Source of the DNA: Methylovulum sp.
GTDB lineage: Bacteria; Pseudomonadota; Gammaproteobacteria; Methylococcales; Methylomonadaceae
Length of the DNA: 64,000 nt
Assembly (NCBI RefSeq): GCF_028687615.1
Contig: NZ_JAQTZU010000001.1
Location: forward strand, 186,001-250,000
Direction of reading: 5' to 3'
In this document: positions 43,035 to 52,331 of the stretch, piece after piece
Position numbering within the stretch: position 1 is the stretch's first letter
How the letters are laid out: each line of letters starts with the position of its first letter
Position numbers and translations under genes: made by a program
The notes under the pieces: generated by a model
Database searches by the model: none
Told to the model about the DNA's origin: nothing
What the model saw: only the letters and a program-made list of their open reading frames with translations

Positions 43035-44862
43035 GGCGAGCCCCTTCGGCGTTAGCCTGGATCATAGCCAGACGGCTCAAAAACTGATCGACGAACACTT
43101 CCATGATGGAAATGCGCTTGCCCACCCGTGTGGCAACATGGTTGTAGCCGAACAAAGAGGGTATCGCCACCACCAGCCCCATGACGGTAGCCGCTAATGC
43201 CGCCGATATGCCAGGTGCGATAGTGTTGACGTTGACATCCCCCGCTGCGGCGATTGACGCGAAAGTAATCATGACGCCCACCACGGTTCCCAGCAGCCCC
43301 AAAAACGGCCCGCCGCTGATGGCGATGGTTACCAGCACCAAACGCTCGTTCAGGTGGTTGGTTTGCGTGACCAGTTCCGCATCCAGCGCCGAGCGTATCA
43401 CTTCCAAAGACAGGGCGTTTAACGCCACGGGTTGTTGGCTGTCTTGTCCCGCCAACAGGCGTTGTAACGCGTGCAGCTCCGTTAAGCCGGCGGCGTAGAT
43501 TTGAAAGAGGGCGGAATGCTTGCTGTCCGCGCTATCTTGTGCGAGGCCGGCGTTAGAGCTTGCCACTTCCTGATTAAAGCGCTCGGCAAAGCCTTCCATA
43601 AACAATTTGTCGGCGCGTTCGGTTCGGGTCAACGCAAAGGATTTATTGATAATGACATCGGCGCTGACCAAGCCCATGATGACGATAATGGCAATCACAA
43701 CCCATCCTTCTGGTTGTATTGCGCCCAGCAATGACCACAGCAGGGCGAAATATTCCGCCATGCCGCCGCTGGTACTGGCGGATTCGTCTTCGCCGTATTG
43801 CAGCAGTTTACTGTCGGGGCTTTGACCGCCGGCGGACAAACGGATCCAGTCGGCGTTGCGGGCCACATTGGAAAACTGCACTTCATCGATAAGGCCTTTA
43901 AATCCGTTGTTTTCCGCAGTGGCGCCTAATATGATGTCGGCATCGATGACGGCAAAGGATACCGGGGTTGACGCGACTTCCGCACCATCGATAAACAGTT
44001 TCAAGTCCTTGTTTATGCTGACGGCGATATGTTGCCAGCGGTCAACGGCCAATGGCGAAACCGCCGCCACTTGGGTTTCCTGTTGGTTTTCCGTGATCCG
44101 GGCATAGACCCGGTCAGCACTCACGCCAATTTCGAATGTCCGGTCACCTACCGACTGCGATAAGATGATATTTTGTTCCTGGCTTTCAGAAAGCCTCAGC
44201 CAACCGGAGAACGTAAAGCCGGTTTCCGGGTTGAGGCTTATGGCGGGGTTTTTTTCAATCACGATGCTTTCGCTGCCGTTGAATTCCGCGCCATTGTTTA
44301 TCAAGCCGGGAACACCCGGCTTGATGCTGGATGTTTTCGCATGATGCCCGAAAGCCGTCGCATCCTGCGGCAAGCCGGACAATTCGCTGAAATGGTATAC
44401 GGCGGTTTGGTTGATATCATAGGTGCCGGCGCTGTCGGCAATGGTATTGGCCTTGGCGTTACCGTAATACATCCAAAAGTGATTGTTTTTACTGCCGGCG
44501 GCATCCTTGGCGTCTATGAGCGGAACCTGCACCCAGATGACCGCTATACCGGCGGCGGCGTCGAATATTTCAACATGGTGTTTTAACGGCGTCGTGTCAT
44601 CGGCCGCGATGAAGCGGATATCGGAAGCATCGGGTTTGGCATCAAGGAAATACGGAAAATTGCCACTGTGCAGGCGCACCACGACAGGTGTATTCGTTAG
44701 GCGCGAGATAATGGCTACGCCCTCGGCCGACGTGTCCAGACTGATTTTTTTACGGTAATTCCAATCATCATTCCACCACGCATGACCGGTGATGGGTAGC
44801 AATAATGTTGTCAACAACAATAAATACAGTATCAATGTTGGCTTTTGGGCTCTGTTCATCAT
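43024..44862 (-). CDS. ExbB/TolQ proton channel with N-terminal DUF2341 and LamG-like ectodomain
   Basis: 612 residues. A signal peptide (LYLLLLTTLLLPITGHA) is followed by DUF2341 (about 28-150, starting WWNDDWNYRKKISLD) and a concanavalin/LamG-like domain (about 165-345, with GFTFSGWLRLSE and IDEVQFSNVAR). A membrane helix near 385-405 leads into the MotA/TolQ/ExbB region, whose last helices read ISGGPFLGLLGTVVGVMITF and ALAATVMGLVVAIPSLFGYN. Ordinary ExbB is ~230 residues and has no ectodomain. The extra half would sit in the periplasm and could bind glycan or peptidoglycan. First gene of the exbB-exbD-tonB operon. Confidence 0.92.
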   Translation of the reverse strand: MMNRAQKPTLILYLLLLTTLLLPITGHAWWNDDWNYRKKISLDTSAEGVAIISRLTNTPVVVRLHSGNFPYFLDAKPDASDIRFIAADDTTPLKHHVEIFDAAAGIAVIWVQVPLIDAKDAAGSKNNHFWMYYGNAKANTIADSAGTYDINQTAVYHFSELSGLPQDATAFGHHAKTSSIKPGVPGLINNGAEFNGSESIVIEKNPAISLNPETGFTFSGWLRLSESQEQNIILSQSVGDRTFEIGVSADRVYARITENQQETQVAAVSPLAVDRWQHIAVSINKDLKLFIDGAEVASTPVSFAVIDADIILGATAENNGFKGLIDEVQFSNVARNADWIRLSAGGQSPDSKLLQYGEDESASTSGGMAEYFALLWSLLGAIQPEGWVVIAIIVIMGLVSADVIINKSFALTRTERADKLFMEGFAERFNQEVASSNAGLAQDSADSKHSALFQIYAAGLTELHALQRLLAGQDSQQPVALNALSLEVIRSALDAELVTQTNHLNERLVLVTIAISGGPFLGLLGTVVGVMITFASIAAAGDVNVNTIAPGISAALAATVMGLVVAIPSLFGYNHVATRVGKRISIMEVFVDQFLSRLAMIQANAEGARHAA

Positions 44863-45055
44863 TTAAACCACTTTTTTCATTGAAAAGTTTATTGGCAGTC
44901 TGCAACCTAATTGTTACAGGAGTTTTACAATGAGGGTGTATTGCATACGCTGTTACTCGATGTTCAAGTTTTTTAATTTAGTTCACTTAATGATGGCGAA
45001 AAAATTATCCGAATCATTTCAGTACGACACGCGAATCCAAAAGAGAGGGGCAATT

Positions 45056-45361
45056 ATGAAAGATATTGAACAACGCGCCAGATTCGACGATTTCGAGCTG
45101 GAAGACCATTATGATTTTAGTGACGGTATTCGCGGACGTTTTTATGTCTTAAGAAAAAAAGCCTGTGACCTCGGTGCTTACGAACGATTACAAAACGTAA
45201 CCCTACCTAATGACATGATAGCGGTGATGAATTTTCTGTCTGCACAAGTCGCCAATGGCTCAATCATAGGCATCGGCAACCCAAGCGTTGCGGCGGGCAA
45301 GCTGGATGCGTTAAAAAACCAGCTCTACCTGCCGCCCTGTATGGCATCCACAATAAAATAG
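45056..45361 (+). CDS. Small hypothetical protein, antitoxin-like N-terminus
   Basis: 101 residues from ATG 45056 with GAGGGG 8 bases upstream; the frame is open further upstream but not protein-like. EDHYDFSDGIRGRFYVLRKK is a motif common in small proteins encoded beside toxin genes, but no toxin gene follows. The last third (MNFLSAQVANGSIIGIGNPS onward) looks unrelated and could be a fusion with downstream sequence. Function unknown. Confidence 0.5.
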   Translation: MKDIEQRARFDDFELEDHYDFSDGIRGRFYVLRKKACDLGAYERLQNVTLPNDMIAVMNFLSAQVANGSIIGIGNPSVAAGKLDALKNQLYLPPCMASTIK

Positions 45362-45714
45362 ATGGCTTATGCACCCCATTAACGCAAACCCTCAGACATA
45401 TAGACACGGACAATACGCCAGATGGCAACGATTATGTGACTGGCACGGCGACGGGGAAATTAGCCAGTCAAATTAGTGCCTTACGCACTGAATGGCAATG
45501 TAAGTGAGATGCCCCGCAAGTTTAGCCAATGGGTAGCGATGCCTGATTGAAAGCTGTGGACGTGTTTTTTTTGGGGTGGGTACAAAACCAGTGCGTAGGC
45601 TGGGATGACGTAAGGACTCGAAGAGCACGATAGCGAATCCCAGCCTATTGGTCTGCTATTACCGGGATTACGCTATTGCTTCATCCCGGCCTACGGGCTT
45701 ACCAACTTTACCAA
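45362..45714. other. Intergenic stretch with one palindromic repeat
   Basis: No gene. It includes the inverted-repeat element at 45594-45695 listed next. Confidence 0.5.
45594..45695. repeat. Inverted-repeat element
   Basis: CGTAGGCTGGGATGA (45594-45608) and TCATCCCGGCCTACG (45681-45695) are inverse with one mismatch, and an inner GATAGCGAATCCC / GGGATTACGCTATTG pair extends the fold. It is a CGTAGGCYGGGATGA-type dispersed repeat. Confidence 0.65.
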
Positions 45715-47088
45715 CTATTCCGCCATAAACAGCAACATCTCATCAGTACGGGTGTAATCGCTGGTTTTATAAATCAAATGGTCATCCGCATCGGCAATGA
45801 TAAAAAATGGCAGGCCGACTTTTAATTCGGGATAACGCTTGTCGTTTTGGTACTGTTTAAACTCAGGATCGTTGTCGTAAATCTTCAGCAGGACAACTTT
45901 TTTCAGGCCATCAATCAATTCGCGGTCAGTTTCGGTCAGATGCTCAAATTCTTTGCAGTTGGCGCACCAGTAAGCGAAAAAATCCACAAAAATCGGTTTG
46001 CCTTGTTCGCGGGCGGCTGTTACGGCATCTTCGCGGTTTAGATACCAAGTCAACTCGCCCTTAGTTTCAGTCACAGGAGCCGAAGCCAGGTTTGTTGACG
46101 TATGGATTGTTGCCGTCGCGGATGGGGTGAGGACGCCTTGCGCCAAAACCAGGCCACCAACCAGCGCAAACAGTGCGAACAATGATTTTTCCATGCGCCG
46201 GAAACCGTGCATGTGTTCGCCTTCCCACAAATGGTAGAGCGAAAACAGCAATAACAAGGCGCCGAAAAACACCAACTGGATATGTTCAGGCTTGAAACCA
46301 TAACCGGACAAGGCTTTTTCCAAATAGGTGTAGGCGAAATACAAGATCAACGCACCCAAGGCCCATTGCACATATTTCATCCAGGAACCGGATTTGGGCA
46401 GGCGGACGCCGAACAAGCCAATCAGTAAGAAAGGAACGCCCAGCCCTAATCCGAACGCCAGCATTTTCAAGGCAGCGGTGAGCGTGGCGAAAAAACTCAG
46501 GCCATCGGTTTGGCTGGCAATCCCGACCAAAATACCGACCACAAAAGGGCCGACGCACGACGAGGACAACAATCCTGCCCCCATGCCCATCATAAAAGTT
46601 CCGGCAAGCCCTGGCGTTTTGTCGCCGATACCATTACCGCTGAACAATGAAACATGCAGAAAACCCGCGGTCGCCAAAGCCAGCATCAGAAATAATAACG
46701 CCAGCATCAAATTGGTGATGGGCAGGCGCAACACATCGTTGAACGCACCGCCAGTCGCTGCGGCAATTAAGCCAAATAAAAAGTAAATGCTGGCAAGCCC
46801 GACATAGTAAACCGACGGATGCAAGGCGCGAGGCGCATCGCCCTGTGAACGTCCGGCGATAATGCTGGCGGTGATGGGGTACAAGGGATAGACGCACGGT
46901 AACAGGCTGGCGAGCAAACCACCCAACATGAGAAAAATATAGGCGGACAGGGATGACTGGTTCGATGCCAGTTGGCCTTCAACCCATGCGTTCATGCCGG
47001 TCAGGGAGTTTTCCGCGTGGGCAATACCGGTTGTCAGTATCAGTAAAGTAGCGGTGGCGACAACGGTGGAGACAATGATTGGTTTCAT
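45715..47088 (-). CDS. DsbD-like thiol:disulfide interchange protein without the N-terminal alpha domain
   Basis: 457 residues. A signal-like N-terminus, then an eight-helix DsbD/CcdA membrane domain with the paired cysteines C65 (LLPCVYP) and C178 (SSSCVGP), then a periplasmic thioredoxin domain with C375-A-N-C378 (YWCANCKEFE). Such proteins move electrons from cytoplasmic thioredoxin to the periplasm. The alpha domain that hands electrons to DsbC in E. coli is missing, so another acceptor is needed. The exported ArsC-like protein encoded upstream on the same strand is a candidate. Confidence 0.9.
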   Translation of the reverse strand: MKPIIVSTVVATATLLILTTGIAHAENSLTGMNAWVEGQLASNQSSLSAYIFLMLGGLLASLLPCVYPLYPITASIIAGRSQGDAPRALHPSVYYVGLASIYFLFGLIAAATGGAFNDVLRLPITNLMLALLFLMLALATAGFLHVSLFSGNGIGDKTPGLAGTFMMGMGAGLLSSSCVGPFVVGILVGIASQTDGLSFFATLTAALKMLAFGLGLGVPFLLIGLFGVRLPKSGSWMKYVQWALGALILYFAYTYLEKALSGYGFKPEHIQLVFFGALLLLFSLYHLWEGEHMHGFRRMEKSLFALFALVGGLVLAQGVLTPSATATIHTSTNLASAPVTETKGELTWYLNREDAVTAAREQGKPIFVDFFAYWCANCKEFEHLTETDRELIDGLKKVVLLKIYDNDPEFKQYQNDKRYPELKVGLPFFIIADADDHLIYKTSDYTRTDEMLLFMAE

Positions 47089-47353
47089 ACACAGTTCTCA
47101 AGGGTGATGGTGCTTATCAAACCACGCCGGAGTGGAAGCAACGGCAGGACAGTAGTTCGTTACGTTGAAAATATAAAAAAATGGTGATGGTTGCAGTACA
47201 ACTATTTTAGTCAAAGCCCGACATTCCTACCTACCTGAAAATGGAGTGCCGAGCCGTATACCACCAAGTGAACCCCGTCTACAAAGGCGCACCCAAATTG
47301 AAGGACAGCCTTCAATCAACCACCACCAAAAAAGTTATGGGCATCTTTTTTCC

Positions 47354-48058
47354 TTAGCTTTTGACTTGGGAAAGCATATAAAACATTTCCCGCCCAATTT
47401 GTTGGGTGCGCTCATCGTAAAGCGCGGTTTCGTTCGGCAAGTTATCGGCCACTTTAGGGTCTTCGTAATGGATGGGAATCCGCAACGTGCTGCCTTCGAC
47501 GACCGGACAGTTTTTGTCCGCCTGTGAGCAGGTCATCAATGCCGCATAATTGTCTTTGGGATTGCCATCGGCATTGTAGCGTTTGGAGAAAGCGCGGATT
47601 TCCGGTTTGGTTTCCGAATACTTGACCAGATAAACCGGATTTTTGCCACCCGTGCTGTCTGTTAACGTAAAACCAACCCGACGCAGGGCATCAACGGCCC
47701 GTATATTCATCGCCGTGGCTTCGGTGCCGCCCGAATAAGTTTGTACGCCAGCAACACCATAAAAGGCGGCGGCGGTTTGCGCCCAAATCTGCCCCAAATG
47801 GCTACGGCGGGAATTGTGGGTGCAGATAAATGTCAGTTGCGCCGTCTCACCCGCCTGGATTTTAGAACGGATGAACATCGCCGCTTTTTTCAACTGCTTT
47901 TGGCGTCCGGCAGGAATCTGCTGAAACTCTTGGGTAAGCTTGGCGATAGATGGGCGAATGCTTGGCAAAACATCGTCTTCACTGGCATTTGCCGTACAAA
48001 TGAAGCCGAAAAAAATCACGGCGGCAAAGCATGGCAACAAACGGTTTTTTAACATCAT
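47354..48058 (-). CDS. Exported ArsC/low-molecular-weight phosphatase-like protein
   Basis: 234 residues. A signal peptide (MMLKNRLLPCFAAVIFFGFI, cut near ANA) is followed by a helical linker and a low-molecular-weight phosphatase fold. The CX5R loop is C79-THNSR-R85. Two more cysteines, C177 and C184 (MTCSQADKNCPVV), match the redox pair of thioredoxin-coupled arsenate reductases. Those enzymes are normally cytoplasmic; this one is predicted to be periplasmic. It lies between an ArsR gene and a DsbD-like gene on the same strand. A phosphatase role is the alternative. Confidence 0.85.
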   Translation of the reverse strand: MMLKNRLLPCFAAVIFFGFICTANASEDDVLPSIRPSIAKLTQEFQQIPAGRQKQLKKAAMFIRSKIQAGETAQLTFICTHNSRRSHLGQIWAQTAAAFYGVAGVQTYSGGTEATAMNIRAVDALRRVGFTLTDSTGGKNPVYLVKYSETKPEIRAFSKRYNADGNPKDNYAALMTCSQADKNCPVVEGSTLRIPIHYEDPKVADNLPNETALYDERTQQIGREMFYMLSQVKS

Positions 48059-48102
48059 AAAATCCTCGGCTGATTAGGTTTGCGTGGGTAACGCCGACAA
48101 AC

Positions 48103-48492
48103 CTAGCGGCCAGTAGCGGATTGATAAACCACTTGCGGACACTCTGCCAGATTATCGGTGTAGCGTTGAAGGATAGTGGAACGTGTTTGTAAATCTTCGG
48201 CGAAACACGGAAATTCATCGGAGCGGGCCTGCAAACAATGCAAATTTGCCAACAGCACCGGATGGACAGGCACAGGCAAGCTGTAAACCATCCAAACCCC
48301 TTCCCTCCGCACCCAAACAATCCCAAGCTTTTTCATGTATTGCAATTGCTTGGAAATTTTGACCTGGGTTTCCCCCAAAATCTCTTGGATGTGGCATACG
48401 CACAACGGGCCTTCCTTAAGCAAGTTAAGTATCCGCAAGCGTTGCACATCACAGAGGCATTTATATAGGCTAACTAATTCCATTTTCCACAT
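48103..48492 (-). CDS. arsR: ArsR/SmtB-family repressor
   Basis: 129 residues. A winged helix with recognition helix TQVKISKQLQYMKKLGIVWV and the alpha3 motif C31-V-C33 (PLCVCHIQE), which in ArsR binds As(III) or Sb(III) and releases DNA. It is the first gene of the unit running to the DsbD-like gene (gap to the next gene 44 bases). Met4 is an alternative start. An AT-rich imperfect dyad lies upstream. Confidence 0.92.
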   Translation of the reverse strand: MWKMELVSLYKCLCDVQRLRILNLLKEGPLCVCHIQEILGETQVKISKQLQYMKKLGIVWVRREGVWMVYSLPVPVHPVLLANLHCLQARSDEFPCFAEDLQTRSTILQRYTDNLAECPQVVYQSATGR

Positions 48493-48505
48493 ATCCTTTC
48501 ATGTG

Positions 48506-48527
48506 CATATATTATAAATCGAATATT
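48506..48527. promoter_or_regulatory. Possible ArsR operator
   Basis: CATATATT and GAATATT flank 7 bases, an imperfect AT-rich dyad 14 bases before the arsR start. ArsR-family operators are usually of this type and in this place, but the symmetry is weak. Confidence 0.3.
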
Positions 48528-48649
48528 AAATTTTGATTACAATTATCTCACTAAATTTTAGTGCATAGCCTGCGATGAACGTTATGGAGCACCTCGTTCG
48601 GATAAATAGGCGACTAAATATTTAATGCTTTTTTGGTAGCGGTTGTGAT

Positions 48650-48940
48650 TTGACTGTTGCGGAGTACAAACCCAGGTTTGAGGGTATAGTTGCAAAAGTC
48701 ATTGACTGCGTGTTCCAAGCTTGTTTTTTGCCAGACAATCGTTATATAGTTAATTACATAAATTTGTTAATCGCCAAACAAGCCACAATCGAAATTAATA
48801 GGATCGGGCGTCAACCTAAGCCTTTCCAGGAATTAGCGGCGATTGACGAAGGGCTTACATTTTCTTCCATCCTTGAAAAAAAAGACTTGGCAGAGTATGG
48901 TTATAACCTAAGCTCCATAAGCATTTTGCCTATGGGTTAG
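48650..48940 (+). CDS. Possible small protein upstream of modE
   Basis: 96 codons starting with an alternative codon, with no ribosome site. The peptide (KPRFEGIVAKVIDCVFQACF onward, ending SSISILPMG) is balanced in composition but matches nothing I know. It ends 28 bases before the modE start. It may be a gene or chance. Confidence 0.3.
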   Translation: MTVAEYKPRFEGIVAKVIDCVFQACFLPDNRYIVNYINLLIAKQATIEINRIGRQPKPFQELAAIDEGLTFSSILEKKDLAEYGYNLSSISILPMG

Positions 48941-48968
48941 TTCACCAAGCCGCAGGCGAGGATTTTTC

Positions 48969-49826
48969 GTGCAGACCAAGCCCCTTTTGAACAACCCGCT
49001 TTTGAACAACCCAAAGACGTCTTTAAGCAACAAACCGTTGTCACCGATGTTGGTGGAAGGCGACATACGCTTGATAGGCGGTTTAGGCGGGCGGCTGTTC
49101 CGTTTGCTCGCTGCCATTGACAAATCCGGTTCCATCAACCAAGCCGCCAAGGATGTGGGCTTGACTTACAAGGGCGCGTGGGAAATGATAGAACGCGCCA
49201 ATAATTTATCCCCCAAGATATTGGTTTCCACGGCAATTGGCGGGCGACTGGGAGGCGGCACACGCTTGACACCCGCCGGAAAAAGTTTGCTGCAATTATT
49301 TATCGAAATTCAGGCGGAACATAATCTCTTCCTGGAGCAAATCAACCAACGCCTGGCAAACAACCAGGATATTGTCTTTTTATTTAAGAGGTTAATCATG
49401 AAAGCAAGTGCGCGTAACCAATTTTTTGGCAAAATCACCGATGTCGCTATCGGAGCGGTGAATGTCACTGTTGTGGTCGGTTTGAAAGGAGGCGAAAGCA
49501 TCGTCTCTTCCATTACTAAAGAATCGGCTGAATCCCTGGGTGTTAAAGCGGGCGTGGATGTCGTGGCCTTGGTCAAAGCCCCCAATATCATCGTCATCAC
49601 CGATTTTGGCGGTTATCGCCTTTCGGCCCGCAACCAGTTACAAGGCACGGTGTCCCGTATCCAAAAAGGTGCGGTCAATTCGGAAGTGGTGATTGAGCTG
49701 GCCGGCGGCGATTCCATCACGTCGACCATCACCAATGAAAGCATCGAAACCCTGAATTTAACGCCCGGTTGCACGGCCACCGCAGCGTTTAAAGCGGGTG
49801 CGGTCATTCTTGGCGTGGCTGCCTGA
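48969..49826 (+). CDS. modE: ModE-type molybdate-responsive regulator
   Basis: 285 residues from GTG 48969. A winged-helix domain at about 35-135 with KSGSINQAAKDVGLTYKGAW and GGGTRLTPAGKSLL matches ModE, and two TOBE/Mop molybdate-binding domains follow (SARNQFFGKITDVAIGAVNV and SARNQLQGTVSRIQKGAVNS, each with a T-x-ES box). It should repress or activate molybdenum genes when molybdate is bound. No modABC genes are in view; the next gene facing it encodes a di-haem protein. A 15-base direct repeat (CTTTTGAACAACCCG) lies in its first codons. Confidence 0.93.
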   Translation: MQTKPLLNNPLLNNPKTSLSNKPLSPMLVEGDIRLIGGLGGRLFRLLAAIDKSGSINQAAKDVGLTYKGAWEMIERANNLSPKILVSTAIGGRLGGGTRLTPAGKSLLQLFIEIQAEHNLFLEQINQRLANNQDIVFLFKRLIMKASARNQFFGKITDVAIGAVNVTVVVGLKGGESIVSSITKESAESLGVKAGVDVVALVKAPNIIVITDFGGYRLSARNQLQGTVSRIQKGAVNSEVVIELAGGDSITSTITNESIETLNLTPGCTATAAFKAGAVILGVAA

Positions 49827-49914
49827 TCAAAACCAGCAATTCAGTAACATACATCGTGTCGCCCATGCCACTCGACGCATGGGCGACAAAAAAATGCCAA
49901 CTTATTGCACCATT

Positions 49915-51369
49915 TCACAGCGTCCTCAAAAACAAAATCAAATCCAGCCGTTCCCGATTATCCAGGCCAAGCTGGAAACGTCTGTCGTAAAAATCCACGA
50001 CATCCCCCAGCTCTTTGGCCATGCCATTATGGAAATAAGGCGCCCGCGCGGCAAGCCCGCGCAGGGTCGGGATTTTAAAGCGGCCTACATCCTGCCATTG
50101 TCCGGTAATGAGGGCACGGCCCGGATCAGTCGTTTTTAACATTTCAGCCGTCATTTTATTGCGCAGGGTATAAAGCGGCATATCCGCCGTGCGTCGCACC
50201 TCGTCGCTGATGCCGATATTCAAAAACCGGGCTACAGAATGGCTGCCTGCATTGGGTGATTCATGGCAAGTGCTACAAGTACCACGGATAACGCTCAAAT
50301 TGCCCAGTTCCGACACCTCGTTAAGCCCCGAAACGCCAGAAATGGCAATAGGCCGGGTGTTAAAAAGCCGTTGCCCACGGGCTATCGCCGCCCGGATGTC
50401 AGCCGGTGCCGTAACGATCAAACCATTCCAGACATCGTACAAATTGAAGACTAGCGGGTCGCTGGGCAAGCCCGTTTTGCTGTCACCCAAAAAATCATTG
50501 ATGCCAGGGCAAAAACCTTGTTTCGATAAGCTGACCGGCCCGCCTTCCGCGCCCAAGACATTGAGTGCTTTGGCATCTTTATCGTAGACTTGCGCGGTAA
50601 ACAAGGCGGTTTCAAAGTCAACGATATGTTGGCGTTGCAGAGGAGTCAAAGGTAATCCCTGCGCGTGCCCTGTCGTGGCGTTATTGGCTTGCTTGCCCAA
50701 ATCATAGCGCATGGACCGCCCGGAAACGGTCTCGCGTCCATCCCACATAACGGTGCTTAAAAATTTTAAATTGCTTGCCGGAAGTGGGCGACGGAATAAA
50801 GACAGCTCAAATGACGGGGTAATATCTTTTGCCGTGGCAAATCCATAAGGGTCGCTAATATCAAGCAATTCAAACTCAGCTTCATCAGGAACCTTTAGGC
50901 CAATCCGAATCACCCCTTTATTTAGCAACAAGCTATAGGCAATGCGGCGGGCTTGGAGTGTCGAAACTTTCGCTTTAGGTGAATTGCTACCATCATTGGT
51001 ACGGAAAATCGGCGCAGTCCCACCCGTATCATTGAAGCGTTGCTGTACACCTGCGGGGGTGATGCTCCATCCCTCTTCAGGCAAATGGCAGGTCGAACAA
51101 GCCCTGCCATTGCTTCCCAAGGATTGGAAAAATTCGTTGTTCAAATCAATGCTGCCTTGCTTGCTGAACGTCGCGCTTAATCCCGAAGGATTGAGGAAGG
51201 TCGTGTTGTTTTCGATGGCTTTTTCGATGACCGATGCCGCATCAACGGTATCCAACAACAGCAAAGGAATAATCCAAACCATCGCCCAACCTAAGCAATG
51301 GTTCCTTTTCCCCAATCTGGATATTGGCGGATGTTGCTGGGTTTTAGGCGGCTGAAGTGTTGATTGCAT
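49915..51369 (-). CDS. Di-haem cytochrome c peroxidase/MauG-like protein
   Basis: 484 residues. An N-terminal membrane/signal segment (AMVWIIPLLLLDTVDA) is followed by two class c haem sites, C91-STCH95 and C365-STCH369. The C-terminal FKIPTLRGLAARAPYFHNGM is typical of the CcpA/MauG family. These periplasmic enzymes reduce H2O2 or oxidise protein side chains. It is co-oriented with the molybdopterin-fold gene upstream, 71 bases apart, so the two are likely co-transcribed. Confidence 0.9.
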   Translation of the reverse strand: MQSTLQPPKTQQHPPISRLGKRNHCLGWAMVWIIPLLLLDTVDAASVIEKAIENNTTFLNPSGLSATFSKQGSIDLNNEFFQSLGSNGRACSTCHLPEEGWSITPAGVQQRFNDTGGTAPIFRTNDGSNSPKAKVSTLQARRIAYSLLLNKGVIRIGLKVPDEAEFELLDISDPYGFATAKDITPSFELSLFRRPLPASNLKFLSTVMWDGRETVSGRSMRYDLGKQANNATTGHAQGLPLTPLQRQHIVDFETALFTAQVYDKDAKALNVLGAEGGPVSLSKQGFCPGINDFLGDSKTGLPSDPLVFNLYDVWNGLIVTAPADIRAAIARGQRLFNTRPIAISGVSGLNEVSELGNLSVIRGTCSTCHESPNAGSHSVARFLNIGISDEVRRTADMPLYTLRNKMTAEMLKTTDPGRALITGQWQDVGRFKIPTLRGLAARAPYFHNGMAKELGDVVDFYDRRFQLGLDNRERLDLILFLRTL

Positions 51370-51440
51370 GATGCGGTCTCCTTTGATATTGAAAGTAACG
51401 CCCGGCAGATATTGCTGGCCGGGCGTTTCAGGTTTTGCCG

Positions 51441-51989
51441 CTAGGGAGCTGAACGGACTGCAATGTTGTTCAGATGGAACACGTCGCGTCCACCCGCCTT
51501 GTCACCAGGCATCACCAGTTTCACCGCACCTTCGGTATCATCCAAAGGTACTATTGCCCCAGTTGCATCAACTGTCGCAAACGCCACCATAGCCTGTTCG
51601 CCACCAAACGAAGGCACGATTTCCGCAACAGCAACAATCACTTGGTAACAATCCGTGGCGTTGATGAGCAGGTATTTTCTGAGCATGTCATTTTTACGTG
51701 TTGAATCGGTTTTTATCACCGCTTCTGTAACCAAGTCATACAAAGGCACGCCGATGAAGGTTTTGGTGACCAATCCGGCACTACCGGAAAAATAAGTCAC
51801 TGTCATTTTTGAAGTTTGGTATCCCGCCAAGATTGCCGGTGTGAATGATTTAGGGTTGTTGACCGCCCCACCCAATCTAAATCCTGTTGAAGGCCCGCCA
51901 AGGCAGCTTGGTGCTGCTTGGCCCAATGAGGCAAAGCCAAGGGCAAGAATAAAGATTAATACTACTTGTTGGAAAATTCGTGTTGTCAT
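51441..51989 (-). CDS. Exported molybdopterin-oxidoreductase-fold protein
   Basis: 182 residues from ATG 51989, preceded by GGAG at 6 bases. Signal peptide (FQQVVLIFILALGFASLGQA). The body follows the sulfite-oxidase-type pattern: FRLGGAVNNPKSF, FIGVPLYDLV, LLINATDCYQVIVAVAEIVP and KLVMPGDKAGGRDVFHLNNI. The active-site Cys of true sulfite oxidases is not in its usual context, so cofactor binding is doubtful. Placed between a MauG-like gene and a ModE gene, it may be part of a periplasmic redox pathway. Confidence 0.75.
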   Translation of the reverse strand: MTTRIFQQVVLIFILALGFASLGQAAPSCLGGPSTGFRLGGAVNNPKSFTPAILAGYQTSKMTVTYFSGSAGLVTKTFIGVPLYDLVTEAVIKTDSTRKNDMLRKYLLINATDCYQVIVAVAEIVPSFGGEQAMVAFATVDATGAIVPLDDTEGAVKLVMPGDKAGGRDVFHLNNIAVRSAP

Positions 51990-52001
51990 GTTTTGCTCCA
52001 A

Positions 52002-52331
52002 ATCGTTATTTACTAGAGGTAATATCGTATAGCGACCCCAGCAAAAATGTCAACTTAAAACACTTCAAAACAGGCTCGGAAAAAAGCAAGATACAAAATA
52101 CAAATTCCTTTTGTAGCAATGACTTATGTCATATTTATAACAATTGTTGTATTTCCAACAAAACACATGTGGCTATGAGCTTACACAAAGCTTGCCTTAT
52201 ACTTATTTATATAGTCAAATACATAGCGAATGCAGTTGGCATCATAGCTGCATTACAAGCCCTGTTACCGCTCACTGGCTTGTAACCACATCCCAATCCG
52301 GGGTTGTCTTAACTTTTGAAGGAAGGCTTAT
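52002..52331. other. Intergenic stretch between divergent exported-protein genes
   Basis: 330 bases of AT-rich sequence. It must hold promoters for both directions; no site could be singled out. Short frames here have no coding character. Confidence 0.4.
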
